64,000 bases of DNA from JBEKIK01 sp963845975 (GTDB taxonomy: Bacteria > Planctomycetota > Planctomycetia > Pirellulales > Thermoguttaceae), in NCBI GenBank assembly GCA_963845975.1, contig CAWJUD010000002.1, positions 1,240,001-1,304,000 on the forward strand, given 5' to 3'. A program made the position numbers and the translations under genes. Shown here one piece after another: positions 23,710-32,734 of this stretch (its first letter is position 1; each line of letters begins with the position of its first letter). The notes below the pieces were generated by a model, which was not told the DNA's origin, did not search any database, and saw only the letters and a list, made by a program, of their open reading frames with translations.

Positions 23710-23979
23710 ATGGCAATGAGAATGAGCAAGCAAGAATTGGACGCAACCGAAAAACGTCGAAAGGAAATTGCTGACGCCCTGGAATCGCATGGCGTCACAC
23801 GGGCTTGTCCTAGATGCGGCAGCGAACGATTTAGCGTTGCGGGTGAATCCGATATTCCGATTACACAACTCCCCGGAGTAATTTTTACCAGCGGGGTTAC
23901 CGTTCCTGTTATTTTTGTCGTTTGTGACAAATGCGGCTACGTCGCTCAACACGCAAAGAAGGTGCTTGACATTTCCTGA
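23710..23979 (+). CDS. Small zinc-ribbon protein
   Basis: 89 residues; ATG at 23710, GAGGG 7 nt upstream. A helical, charged N-terminus (residues 5-28) precedes A-C-P-R-C-G-S and V-C-D-K-C-G-Y, two CxxC knuckles about 38 residues apart that should bind one zinc, with beta strands and a hydrophobic G-V-I-F-T-S-G-V-T-V-P-V-I-F between. No enzyme motif is present. It ends 16 bp before the next gene in the same direction, so they are likely co-transcribed. Function unknown. Confidence 0.75.
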   Translation: MAMRMSKQELDATEKRRKEIADALESHGVTRACPRCGSERFSVAGESDIPITQLPGVIFTSGVTVPVIFVVCDKCGYVAQHAKKVLDIS

Positions 23980-23995
23980 AAGGCAAGACGGCAAA

Positions 23996-24262
23996 ATGAG
24001 CAACGACCAAGCCCCAAAGATTCAATACAACCCGAATCCGCCGCAATTTTATGAAAAGCAAATGGATTTCGGTTTCCTTGGAAAGCTTTTTGGTTCTCCA
24101 TCGAATGCTCGGACTAACATTGCTGGGGTTGTTGCGTGTGTGCTTACTATTGCGTTAGCCACAATTTGTATTTGGGGGCACGATGTCGAGTCAGCTAAAG
24201 TGATTGCTCCTCTGCTTGGCGTGGTTCTTGGATACGTATTCGGGAAAACTGGCCGAGTGTAG
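23996..24262 (+). CDS. Small two-helix membrane protein
   Basis: 88 residues from the ATG at 23996. A polar N-terminus (N-P-N-P-P-Q-F-Y) is followed by two predicted membrane helices, V-A-C-V-L-T-I-A-L-A-T-I-C-I-W and V-I-A-P-L-L-G-V-V-L-G-Y-V-F, ending G-K-T-G-R-V. The architecture resembles small phage or plasmid membrane proteins, but no family is recognised. It sits 16 bp after the zinc-ribbon gene and 44 bp before the next membrane gene. Confidence 0.65.
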   Translation: MSNDQAPKIQYNPNPPQFYEKQMDFGFLGKLFGSPSNARTNIAGVVACVLTIALATICIWGHDVESAKVIAPLLGVVLGYVFGKTGRV

Positions 24263-24306
24263 CCGGTTCCCTCTCGGCGGAGGGGTTAGACTGGGGGAGC
24301 GAGATC

Positions 24307-25083
24307 ATGTTTTGGAACTCGACGATTGCAGGATTTAGGGTTTTCGGCTCTTGGGAATTCTACGCAGCAGCCCCAGGTTTTTTAGCTATTGTTTTTCTAC
24401 CAAAGCTCTTTTTTGCTCTATTGGCGGAACACTACCAAGCTTTTGAAGATTTTGAGCCTTCTCCATCCTCGTTGTGGCGTCTGCTATGCATGCACTCTCG
24501 TTACGGATTCTGTGTACTGATAGATCGTGTTATGGAGGGCAAGATGGCGGGTGGCCTGCCTGCAGCTCTATTTATTGCTTTCTGCGAGCTATTCGGAGTT
24601 TGCTTTTTCATCCTCACGCTTTCTCCAATCATTCTTGACCTTAGCCCCCATGCGGCATGGTCACTACCTTGGATGCTGGTATTTCACGACCCACTTATCT
24701 TCCTTAAAATCATTGGTCTGATTATCATATTGACGATTGTGTTGAATTTCTTTCCATTCATTACTCAATTCGAGTCGGTTAGTGCGTTGATTTCCGGCGG
24801 TTTTGTTCTCATGTTCGTGGTGAGAGACATTAACCGGATCAATGGCGTTGAGTTTCTTCCCAATTTTTGGTTTGGCGTTGGCATTCTTGCGGTTGCATTT
24901 GCTATCAAGTGGTTGGTGATCGTTCCACTCAGTCTTGGTCTGCTCCTGTTATTCCCAAGGCTTGAACTTCATCAGAATTTGATTTTGATTCTCCTTGCAC
25001 CATTATTCACTTTTCTATCGGTTTTCATTTATGGAGGCTGGTTGGCTTTACAGATTAAAACCCTTTTACCAATTGGGCCATGA
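24307..25083 (+). CDS. Polytopic membrane protein, unknown
   Basis: 258 residues; ATG at 24307 preceded by GGGGGAG. Mostly hydrophobic, with about six predicted membrane segments (for example F-Y-A-A-A-P-G-F-L-A-I-V-F-L, C-F-F-I-L-T-L-S-P-I-I-L, I-G-L-I-I-I-L-T-I-V-L, and L-V-I-V-P-L-S-L-G-L-L-L-L). AT-richer than the house genes around it. No transporter signature was recognised. It closes the small-gene cassette next to the IS elements. Confidence 0.7.
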   Translation: MFWNSTIAGFRVFGSWEFYAAAPGFLAIVFLPKLFFALLAEHYQAFEDFEPSPSSLWRLLCMHSRYGFCVLIDRVMEGKMAGGLPAALFIAFCELFGVCFFILTLSPIILDLSPHAAWSLPWMLVFHDPLIFLKIIGLIIILTIVLNFFPFITQFESVSALISGGFVLMFVVRDINRINGVEFLPNFWFGVGILAVAFAIKWLVIVPLSLGLLLLFPRLELHQNLILILLAPLFTFLSVFIYGGWLALQIKTLLPIGP

Positions 25084-25154
25084 CACTTATCGAACCGCTG
25101 AGATTAGGGTCTTCCGGGCGGATGGCACTGGCGAAAATTGTTGAAATTGTGTGC

Positions 25155-25230
25155 CACTGGCTCTGCCAGTGCTTTTGGCATCCTACCGTGCGAGTGCCGC
25201 CTGGTGCCACTGCTGGCTTGCCCAGCAGTG
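25155..25230. repeat. Two CACTGG-type hairpins
   Basis: CACTGGC..GCCAGTG (25155-25171) and CACTGCTGG..CCAGCAGTG (25208-25230). The 25084-25459 spacer otherwise holds no recognised gene; pyrimidine-rich ATTCTGCATTCTGCATTC runs lie near 25340. Confidence 0.6.
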
Positions 25231-25459
25231 CATTCCGTTGATTGTACACTGCATATTATCCTTTGCCAACTTTTCTCTGAAATTTCCAATCTACATTTTG
25301 CCCCAATCCCCAATCCCTAATCCCCAATTCTACATTCTTCATTCTGAATTCTGCATTCTGCATTCAATCCCGGGTGGCCAATTCTTTCTCTTGAAATCCC
25401 CTCTCGAACCTGATACGCTCGCCGCTCAGTGCTATCAGTGTTCTTTGGAAATCAAAATT

Positions 25460-25906
25460 ATGAAAAACAAGACCGCTAGGCCATCCCTAAACGTGGAAAA
25501 ATCGCGATTTGTTCCCCAACTCCATTGCGACCGATGGACGGCTGTCGAACGCTTCATCCTTGCCAATCGGCCGCTATTCTACACCCACGGATCCGTTGTA
25601 ACCGAGTGGCGCTCACGCAACGGACTTCGTTTCGGGCCATATTACCGTTTGAAATATCGCGAAGGCAACATTCAGCGATCCCTTTATCTCGGCCCGTCAA
25701 ATGAACTGGCCCAAGAAGTCCGCGGCCTGCTGGCCAGGCTCCAATTCCATCGCACCTGCCGACGGGTGAGCAAAAAAATCCGCGCCTCCATGCGCCTCGA
25801 CATAAAGAACATGCAAAGACTCGTCCAGCCCTTCGGCTATTACATGAAAGGCTTGGCATTACATAAAAGAAAATCCCCATGCAATCAAGTGCCATTCGGG
25901 TCGTGA
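25460..25906 (+). CDS. Short basic protein, DUF6788-like (uncertain)
   Basis: 148 residues from the ATG at 25460; the frame is open further upstream but that part is spacer. A central F-G-P-Y-Y-R-L-K-Y-R-E-G-N-I-Q-R-S-L-Y-L-G resembles the G-P-Y-x-Y..G-x-x-x-x-x-Y-I-G strand pattern of DUF6788-type proteins, often found near mobile DNA. The C-terminal half is Arg/Lys-rich and helical, suggesting nucleic-acid contact. No ribosome site stands out. It converges on the ABC permease, with 27 bp between stops. Confidence 0.5.
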   Translation: MKNKTARPSLNVEKSRFVPQLHCDRWTAVERFILANRPLFYTHGSVVTEWRSRNGLRFGPYYRLKYREGNIQRSLYLGPSNELAQEVRGLLARLQFHRTCRRVSKKIRASMRLDIKNMQRLVQPFGYYMKGLALHKRKSPCNQVPFGS

Positions 25907-25933
25907 GTCTTTTCTATCCCCGCCCACTAATCC

Positions 25934-28459
25934 CTATTCATACTGCAGCGCGATCATCAGGTTCAAACGGGCGGCGCGTTCGGCTGGAATCCATGCGGCG
26001 AGAAGAATAATCGCCATGCCCACGGTGAAACATGCCAGGACCAGCGAGGGGTGCATGGCGAAATCGGCCGCGTGCCCGAACAAGGGAATCGAACTGAGAT
26101 TGATCGTGTACGATCCGATCATTCCGCCCAGCGTTCCGGTGAACAAACCTATTACACCGATGATGGCGGCCTGGGCGAGAATTGTTTTGCGGACCTGGCG
26201 GCGGGTCATGGCCACCACGCGCAAGAGGGCCAGTTCGCGGGTCTGTTCCAGGACGTTCATGGTAAGCGTATTGGCCATACCCAATGCGCCCATGATAAAT
26301 CCCAGGCCCATCAGGCCCCAGAGGCTGCCGATAACGCCGTCAAGTTTGGCATTGAGTCTTTGGCGCAGTGCGGTGAAGGAATGCAATATCAGCCCTTGCT
26401 CGCCGCACAATTTTTTCATTTCCGCTTCGACCGACGGCAATTTTTTCGGATCGGCGGCGACAATGAAGGTGTCGACTCCCTCGACGCCGATCATTTCCTT
26501 GGCCTGCCGGCCTTCCATATAGGCCACCTGCCCGCCGAACAAGTAGACCGTGGCGATGCCCGCGATGCGGACTTTTTTCGCGCCTTTCGGCGTAGTCAGT
26601 TCGATTTCGTCGCCCACTTTTTTGCCCATGCGATTGGCCAGCACGGTGCCGACAACCACCTGGCCATGCGACAGCCCGCGGCGGACGTCTTCCATGGTTC
26701 CTTCTTTCAAGACCAGGGGGAGAGCGTTCTTGTCGGTGAAGCCGCGAATGCACAAGAGGACCGAGTAATCGCCGGCCTTGACGTTGATATAGCGGAGGCT
26801 ATCTACATTTTTTACGCCGTCGATGCGGCGAATGTCGTCAGACAGGGACTCGGGTATTTGCACCGCGGAACCCGAGGACAAGTCGGACGAAGTCGCCCGG
26901 ACAAAAAAATCGCCGTTCATGGTTTTATCGAACCAGGTGCGGACGTCGTTGACGTTATTCACCAGGGTGATGCCCAGACTAACGGCCATGCTGACGGCGA
27001 CGTACAAAATACCGATGGTCAAAGTCGCCCTGGCCCGGCGGCGGAGGATCTGCCGGCTGGCCAATTGGCCTTCGACCTTTAGCAAGGGATACAGCACGGC
27101 GGCCGTGCCTTTGGACATGCCTTTAAGCACAATGGGCACGAGCATCACAAAGGCCGCGGTAAAAATCACCCCGAAAATAGGCAACAATACCAAGGGTAAA
27201 AAACCCAAGATACTGCCGGCCAAAAGCGATCCGGTCGTGATGAAGACCGCTACCGCCGAAATGACAAACGACGAGGGGATTCGCCGGTCGTGTTCCGAGA
27301 CGATCGGGCGCATTCCTTCCAGCGGCGTGATTTTGCCGGCCAAATAAGCGGGAACGACGACGCCGAACAGCGAAATCATCGGCCCCAGCACGGCTGCCAA
27401 TATAAACGGCCCCGGCGTGATCAAAAGCGGTGGAATCGAATTGGAATATACTTTCATCATTCCCGCCGAAAGTAGATGGGCGCCAATAACTCCCAGCACT
27501 GCCCCCAGGATGGTGCCGGTTACGCCCATCGCAAAACCCTCCAAAAGCAGCATGCGCATGATTTGTTTTCGCGTCGTGCCGATGGCCCGGAGGATGGAAA
27601 GTTGCCGCCGCCGTTCGCTGACGTTCATCAGGAACGTGTTGAAGATCATGAAAATGGCCAGCACGATATTCAACCAGAAGGCGAAGGCCAGACCCTGCTC
27701 GGCGTTTTTCAGGGTGTCTTGCGACATCTGCATGCGCGCCGAAGGCGTGCGGACCTGCAAACCAGCGGGCAATGCCGCGGCCAGATCGGCTTGCACTTTA
27801 TTTTCATCCGCCCCGGGCTCCAGGATGATGTTCGCCCGGTTGATGCCCCCGGTTTTGGAATAATAATACTGGGCGGTGCCAAGCGGCAACAATACGACGC
27901 CGCCCTGATTGAAATTCGACGTGCCCCGAGGAGCCAACAACCCCACGATGGTAAAGATTTTCACCGTGCCGTTGCCCACGGTCAATTTAATCTCGTCGCC
28001 GACTTTCACGCCCAGGGCGTTGGCGAAACCGACTTCCATCATGGCGATTTCTTCTTCGGTTTCTTGCTTGCGGAAACCATCGCCCTGTTTAAGCTCATAA
28101 TCCTGGGCTAATTCATTGCGGAGCGGATCAACGCCCATGACTATCGTGAAAAGGCGTTGTTTATTGAATGCCAGCCGAGTGGTTTTTTGGATCAGCGGGA
28201 TGACCGCTTTAACGCTATTAACCTGCTCCAGGGTATTGACGACTCGGGTATCGAAAAAGCGATCCTGATCGGCTGCGACCTCAAAGGCGGCCCGGCCGGC
28301 CACGCTTTCGTACATGTCCTTGTAGGCCTGGTGCGTGGTGTTTTTCGAAACGGTGACGGCCACCACGGCGGCCACGCTGATGACGATGCTCATAAGAGTG
28401 AGCGTCGCGCGGCCCGGCCGGCTCTTGATCTCGCGGAGTGTGAATTTCCAGAGGATCAT
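25934..28459 (-). CDS. ABC exporter permease with two FtsX domains (MacB/LolC-like)
   Basis: 841 residues. The membrane helix at residues 20-41 is followed by a MacB-type periplasmic domain, then an FtsX core (about residues 265-385: F-L-M-N-V-S-E-R-R-R-Q-L-S-I-L-R-A-I-G-T-T-R-K-Q-I). A second half repeats the layout (helix near residue 480, periplasmic domain, FtsX near residues 705-835 with E-Q-T-R-E-L-A-L-L-R-V-V-A-M-T-R-R-Q-V). This double architecture is that of full-length permeases that export lipoproteins, peptides or lipids by a mechanotransmission cycle rather than classic transport. The ATPase gene lies 94 bp upstream in the same direction. The start ATG at 28459 has only a weak A-rich leader. 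Substrate unknown. Confidence 0.9.
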   Translation of the reverse strand: MILWKFTLREIKSRPGRATLTLMSIVISVAAVVAVTVSKNTTHQAYKDMYESVAGRAAFEVAADQDRFFDTRVVNTLEQVNSVKAVIPLIQKTTRLAFNKQRLFTIVMGVDPLRNELAQDYELKQGDGFRKQETEEEIAMMEVGFANALGVKVGDEIKLTVGNGTVKIFTIVGLLAPRGTSNFNQGGVVLLPLGTAQYYYSKTGGINRANIILEPGADENKVQADLAAALPAGLQVRTPSARMQMSQDTLKNAEQGLAFAFWLNIVLAIFMIFNTFLMNVSERRRQLSILRAIGTTRKQIMRMLLLEGFAMGVTGTILGAVLGVIGAHLLSAGMMKVYSNSIPPLLITPGPFILAAVLGPMISLFGVVVPAYLAGKITPLEGMRPIVSEHDRRIPSSFVISAVAVFITTGSLLAGSILGFLPLVLLPIFGVIFTAAFVMLVPIVLKGMSKGTAAVLYPLLKVEGQLASRQILRRRARATLTIGILYVAVSMAVSLGITLVNNVNDVRTWFDKTMNGDFFVRATSSDLSSGSAVQIPESLSDDIRRIDGVKNVDSLRYINVKAGDYSVLLCIRGFTDKNALPLVLKEGTMEDVRRGLSHGQVVVGTVLANRMGKKVGDEIELTTPKGAKKVRIAGIATVYLFGGQVAYMEGRQAKEMIGVEGVDTFIVAADPKKLPSVEAEMKKLCGEQGLILHSFTALRQRLNAKLDGVIGSLWGLMGLGFIMGALGMANTLTMNVLEQTRELALLRVVAMTRRQVRKTILAQAAIIGVIGLFTGTLGGMIGSYTINLSSIPLFGHAADFAMHPSLVLACFTVGMAIILLAAWIPAERAARLNLMIALQYE

Positions 28460-28553
28460 TTCTTTTCGTTTGTGGAGGGCTTTTTATCTGTGCTTGCTTG
28501 ATGGAGGGAAGGCAAGGGAACGGCGAGCTTTCGGCCGCTGCAAATCAACACGC

Positions 28554-29342
28554 TTACATCGATCTTTTGAACAAGCAACTTCGGGTAAGGGATTTTGTCG
28601 GTAAAGTTTTGGCGTCCTTAAGCGGCAGCACTTCCTTAATAACGGGGGTTTCCTTGTGCACCAGCCCGTCTTTTTCGATCAATCCGTCGCGGAGCCGGAT
28701 CAAACGGTCGGCCTGCTTGGCCACCTCGCTGTCGTGAGTGACCATGACTATGGTTTGTTTGCGCTCTGTGGCCAGGCGTCTTAACAAACCGGTGACCTGG
28801 CGGCCGTTGACGCTGTCGAGATTACCGGTTGGTTCGTCGGCCAGCAGCAAAGCAGGCTCCATAACCAGGGCCCGGGCAATGGCCACGCGCTGCTGCTCGC
28901 CGCCCGACAGAGTGCTGGGAATGTGATGGCGCCGGTGCGTCATGCCCACCATTTTCAACATGTCCAAGGACCGCCGCCGGGCTTCGCCCGAAGGCACGCC
29001 CGATAATTCCAAAGGCAGGGAGATATTTTCTTCCGCGGTAAAAGCGGGCAGCAAATTAAACGACTGGAAGATGAAGCCCATCCTCTCGCGGCGAAGAATC
29101 GTGCGCTCGTCGTCGTTTAACAACGCCAGATCGACCCCCTCCAGTAACACTTGCCCGCTAGTGGGCACCTCCACGCCGCCCAGAATGTGCAACAATGTGC
29201 TCTTGCCCGAGCCCGAGGGACCCATGATGGCCAGAAGCTCGCCTTCCTGTACGTGAAGATCGACCCCGCGCAAGGCATGGACACATACTTCTTCTATCGA
29301 GCCGTAGGATTTGGTCAAACCCTGGGTTTCAATTACGTACAT
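28554..29342 (-). CDS. ABC transporter ATP-binding protein (MacB/LolD-like)
   Basis: 262 residues; ATG at 29342 with GGGAG 7-8 nt upstream. Walker A G-P-S-G-S-G-K-S, Q-loop F-I-F-Q-S-F-N-L-L, signature L-S-G-G-E-Q-Q-R-V-A-I-A-R-A, Walker B L-L-L-A-D-E-P-T-G-N-L-D and the H-loop (V-T-H-D) are all intact. A 35-residue tail after the core is longer than usual for LolD. It is the first gene of a two-gene unit with the permease and powers it from the cytoplasm. Confidence 0.94.
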   Translation of the reverse strand: MYVIETQGLTKSYGSIEEVCVHALRGVDLHVQEGELLAIMGPSGSGKSTLLHILGGVEVPTSGQVLLEGVDLALLNDDERTILRRERMGFIFQSFNLLPAFTAEENISLPLELSGVPSGEARRRSLDMLKMVGMTHRRHHIPSTLSGGEQQRVAIARALVMEPALLLADEPTGNLDSVNGRQVTGLLRRLATERKQTIVMVTHDSEVAKQADRLIRLRDGLIEKDGLVHKETPVIKEVLPLKDAKTLPTKSLTRSCLFKRSM

Positions 29343-29922
29343 TGAATTTCTCCCTTATCGGAGCGGCAAATGATTTATATGGCGCCAAGCGGTCTTATAA
29401 ATCCATCGCATCCTGACAATGCCGGTTATTCGGTGAAAACCTCAGGCGCGATAATCACATAAAATCTTCATCGGCTCACTGCAGCCTAGCCAGTACAAAA
29501 GTAATGGTGCATACAATTATCGATAACCTCGTAAAGTATTTCACCTTGCCATGATAACTATCCTGTTATCTCTTAGCAAGCTTACCGCTTATCAGCAAAT
29601 AGGAAGACGGGGGTAAATGGGTAGTTAACTGTAGGATTTCGCCTTTTATTTTAAATTATCTAAAAGGTTATAAAAAAATGCTCATGATGAGTAATGTGTC
29701 CATCAGTTGATATTATTTTCAAAACGGCAAAAAAGGTTCGATATTCGTGGTACTAAGCTCACCTTTAAAATGTCTTTGTAGGGTTCTCTTATTAATCATT
29801 ATCTTTTTTCGATAGGCAGGCAATGGGGGGTGAATCCTGCTCATGTTTGTCGGACGTTTTCATGTTAACTGTTTCTATGTGACCATTTTTTGTCCCCTCC
29901 CCCCATCCGATTGGGTAAAAAT
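29343..29922. other. AT-rich intergenic region before export copy B
   Basis: No gene recognised. AT-rich, with a small GATAAC/GTTATC inverted repeat (29553-29570). It should carry the promoter of the ABC operon. At 29923 it meets the duplicated block. Confidence 0.5.
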
Positions 29923-31372
29923 CTAAACAACAGGTCAAAACGGTGCAAAGTAAATGTTAAACTTTGTCGATTATTCCGGCAGTGTAGATTAAGTGGAGTT
30001 TAATAGCTGTATGTTTAAATCGGCTATTTTACCCAGCTTTACATTTTCAACTCGTTGCCACACTGGGACATGGGAACGAGTTGATAACCAGGGGCGTGGG
30101 AACGACGCCATGAACGCGCGGCACGAGTGCCGCGGCTAAAACGCAGAATCGGGCATAAAACCACCCGCGACCGCTGGTCGCGGCTTTACAAACCAAAATA
30201 AAACCACCCGCGACCGCTGGTTGCGGCTTTACACCATTACGCAGAATTTCGCCTTTTCCCATGAATGATTCCTTATTCCGCCTTCCGCCTTATGCCGCGG
30301 GACGATTTTTAAAATCGTCCTACCTGACGGCGTTGCTGCTGGCGGCCGGGGCGGTGGCGGGATTTGCGGGCTGCCGGCCGTTCGACCATTACGGGCAGTC
30401 GCTGCAGGCGCCGGTATCGCCGGCGTTGGAGCCGCCGCGGGAGAAGTCGATGGTGTCATTGCCGGCCTATCGCGTGGAGCCGCCCGACATTTTGCAGGTC
30501 GAGATGTTGAAGATGGTGCCCTTGCCGCCCTACCGCATCGAGGTTTACGACGTACTTAAGATCAGCGCGGTGGGCACGATACCGGACCAGCCTATAAACG
30601 ATTTCTTCCTGGTGGAGGGCGAAGGCACGGTGAATTTGGGGCCGGCTTACGGCACGGTGCGGATCGGGGGCATGACCATCGACGAGGCCACCAAGGCCAT
30701 TACCGAACAATTGCAGCAGATCTTGCGTAATCCCGAGGTCTCGGTGCAGTTGATGCGTACGGCGGGCACGCAGCCGGTAACCGGTCAGTACCTGGTGGGC
30801 CCGGACGGGACGATCAACCTGCGGACATACGGGGTGGTGCACGTGTCGGGCAGGACGGTCACGGAGATCAAGTTGGCCTTGCAAAAGCATCTAACGCAGT
30901 TTTTCGATTCGCCGGAGGTGTCCGTGGACGTGCTGGGCTACAACAGCAAGGTGTTTTACGTGATCACCGACGGGGCGGGTTCCGGCGACAACGTGCGTCG
31001 GATCCCCATAACGGGGAACGAGACGGTGTTGGACGCCTTGGCCGCAGTGGGGGGCTTGTCGCAGTTTTCCAGCAAAGAGGTGTGGGTTGCCCGGCCTGCC
31101 CCCGGGGACTTTGGCTGCGAGCAGATCTTGCCCGTGGATTACGCGGCGATGACGCGCGGCGGGTCGGCGGCCACGAACTATCAGCTCCTGCCCGGCGACA
31201 GGGTGTTTGTGGCCGAGGACAACCTGATATCGTTCAACGTCTTCCTGGGCAAGCTGACTGCCCCGGTGGAACGCCTGCTGGGCGTCACCGGGCTGGGCAG
31301 TTCCACGATGCGCGGCTTGCAAACCATGGGCCGAAACTACAACCGCACCCGAACCGGTTTCTAATCGCGTAA
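29923..31372 (+). repeat. 1,450-bp direct repeat, copy B
   Basis: Matches 3944-5393 except for G31154 (C in copy A). It has the same orientation, so recombination between the copies would excise 25,979 bp including both IS elements and the ABC exporter. The flanks differ from those of copy A on both sides. Confidence 0.95.
30261..31364 (+). CDS. Polysaccharide export lipoprotein, Wza-like (copy B)
   Basis: It encodes exactly the same 367-residue protein as 4282-5385, including the lipobox (Cys38), tandem Poly_export motifs and SLBB-like C-terminal region, and has the same 338-bp leader. Both copies should therefore be expressed alike unless elements beyond the block differ. What follows is different: here a Gln/Asn-rich secreted protein 260 bp on, in copy A a YHS-like protein. 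No synthesis genes flank either copy, so the polysaccharide served is not known. Confidence 0.88.
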   Translation: MNDSLFRLPPYAAGRFLKSSYLTALLLAAGAVAGFAGCRPFDHYGQSLQAPVSPALEPPREKSMVSLPAYRVEPPDILQVEMLKMVPLPPYRIEVYDVLKISAVGTIPDQPINDFFLVEGEGTVNLGPAYGTVRIGGMTIDEATKAITEQLQQILRNPEVSVQLMRTAGTQPVTGQYLVGPDGTINLRTYGVVHVSGRTVTEIKLALQKHLTQFFDSPEVSVDVLGYNSKVFYVITDGAGSGDNVRRIPITGNETVLDALAAVGGLSQFSSKEVWVARPAPGDFGCEQILPVDYAAMTRGGSAATNYQLLPGDRVFVAEDNLISFNVFLGKLTAPVERLLGVTGLGSSTMRGLQTMGRNYNRTRTGF

Positions 31373-31624
31373 GAATTGTGGATATACAGGAAAAAAAGTT
31401 TCAGTTTTGCAAACTAAGGAGAAATCCGACAAATACCCCATGCCTGGGGGATAGATAACATCAGTTTTAGTTTGCAGAATTTACGTTGCTAATCGAACGA
31501 ATAAGGTGTAAAATTCGTATGGACAGAAGATGTGGGGGAAATGATTTTTCCAACTGCAGTTCATCCCGGGTGTGGAAAACAGGATTAGTCAACTTGTTTA
31601 TGCCAAGTTGAGGAGATTGTATCA

Positions 31625-32452
31625 ATGAATATTATCCTGATACTATCGACTTTGGTGATTGGCGCTTCGACATTGAATACGCCGGGTAATAATGCATTAG
31701 TTGTGCCTCCGACTTCGGACTTGCCATTACCGCCCATACAAAACAATTCAACGGCGCCGCAAGCCCAGACTCGTGCACAAAAAGCGGAGCAAGATCGTAA
31801 CGCGCAACGGAATCAAGCTAAAGCTACCCGTCCTTACGGCTATACTGCGCGTTATCAGCAGCAGAATGCTCAGAATATGCCTCCCATGATGCCAACCGCG
31901 CCTACCGATTCTTCCGTTGGTTCCCAGGTGGGACAAATCTACCAGTTTTTGCCGCCCACGGCGAACGCTGCGACAGCCGGGTCGGCTAGCGGCGGCGGAT
32001 ATTCCGGTTTACCTGGTCCCATGAACGTCCCTACTTCGCCTACTCGAGCTCGGCCGGGCGAAGCCCAGTCTTATACGTCAATGCACACCGCTGAAGAACA
32101 AAATCGCCGCATGGCAGCGACTCGAAATGCCGCCTCAGCTCCGGCGGCATTAACGCCCAAGGCGTTTTCGGGTATTAACCCATCGTCATCCGGAAGCAGT
32201 CCGTACATGAACCTTTTCCGCACGGGTAACAATAATGGCACAATCGATAATTATACGACTCTAGTCAGGCCGGAATTGGATCAGCAGCGTGCAAACCAGA
32301 AATTCGGCGCCGACATCCACGGATTGGAGAACAGCACCCATGTTCAGAGTCTGAACATCCGGCAGCTCAATCGCGAAACGCAAACTTTGCAGGGCGTCAA
32401 TGCCACCCAGTACTTCATGAATTACGGCGATTATTATCAAGGCGCACGTTAA
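31625..32452 (+). CDS. Secreted low-complexity protein, unknown
   Basis: 275 residues; ATG at 31625, GAGGAGA 8 nt upstream. A short signal peptide (residues 1-15 or so) leads into a Pro/Gln/Asn/Ala-rich, probably disordered chain (Q-N-N-S-T-A-P-Q-A-Q-T-R, Y-Q-Q-Q-N-A-Q-N-M-P-P-M-M-P). The last 75 residues look more ordered: F-G-A-D-I-H-G-L-E-N-S-T-H-V-Q-S-L-N-I and Q-Y-F-M-N-Y-G-D-Y-Y-Q-G-A. No cysteines or catalytic motif. It follows export copy B and may be an envelope or matrix protein, but this is inference from position. Confidence 0.65.
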   Translation: MNIILILSTLVIGASTLNTPGNNALVVPPTSDLPLPPIQNNSTAPQAQTRAQKAEQDRNAQRNQAKATRPYGYTARYQQQNAQNMPPMMPTAPTDSSVGSQVGQIYQFLPPTANAATAGSASGGGYSGLPGPMNVPTSPTRARPGEAQSYTSMHTAEEQNRRMAATRNAASAPAALTPKAFSGINPSSSGSSPYMNLFRTGNNNGTIDNYTTLVRPELDQQRANQKFGADIHGLENSTHVQSLNIRQLNRETQTLQGVNATQYFMNYGDYYQGAR

Positions 32453-32457
32453 TAGCC

Positions 32458-32516
32458 CGCATTTTTAAAAATCCACGCGTCAATGAAACCTGCGGTAAGA
32501 AATCTGCGGGTTTTTT
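32458..32516 (+). terminator. Possible terminator of the secreted-protein gene
   Basis: CCCGCA (32458) can pair with TGCGGG directly before TTTTTT (about 32511-32516), seven bases after the stop codon. The loop is long and the stem short, so it is only a weak candidate. Confidence 0.35.
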
Positions 32517-32734
32517 ATTGCATCCTGCGTAAAATGCTGGAATATCCAGTCCGAATACTCCAATTGCGAAAACGCCGCGGCGCAATCTCGTTTTAGGGAT
32601 AATTTCGCCGATGCGGGCGTTTTCGGTCTTAACACCATGATAAGCCGGGCTGTGTTCTTGCCCGCCATACGCCCGAAGAAATACGGAGAGACTTTCCCGC
32701 GAAACATCAACGAAGCTATAGCCTTTTTAAAAAC

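Noticed and set aside
26051..27082. Plus-strand frame of 343 codons across the ABC permease
   Set aside because: Shadow of the FtsX permease; composition is His/Gln/Asp-rich as expected of antisense translation.
3944..31372. 26-kb segment as a composite transposon bounded by the export-gene repeats
   Set aside because: The repeats carry no transposase or terminal inverted repeats, and no target duplication is seen at their outer edges.
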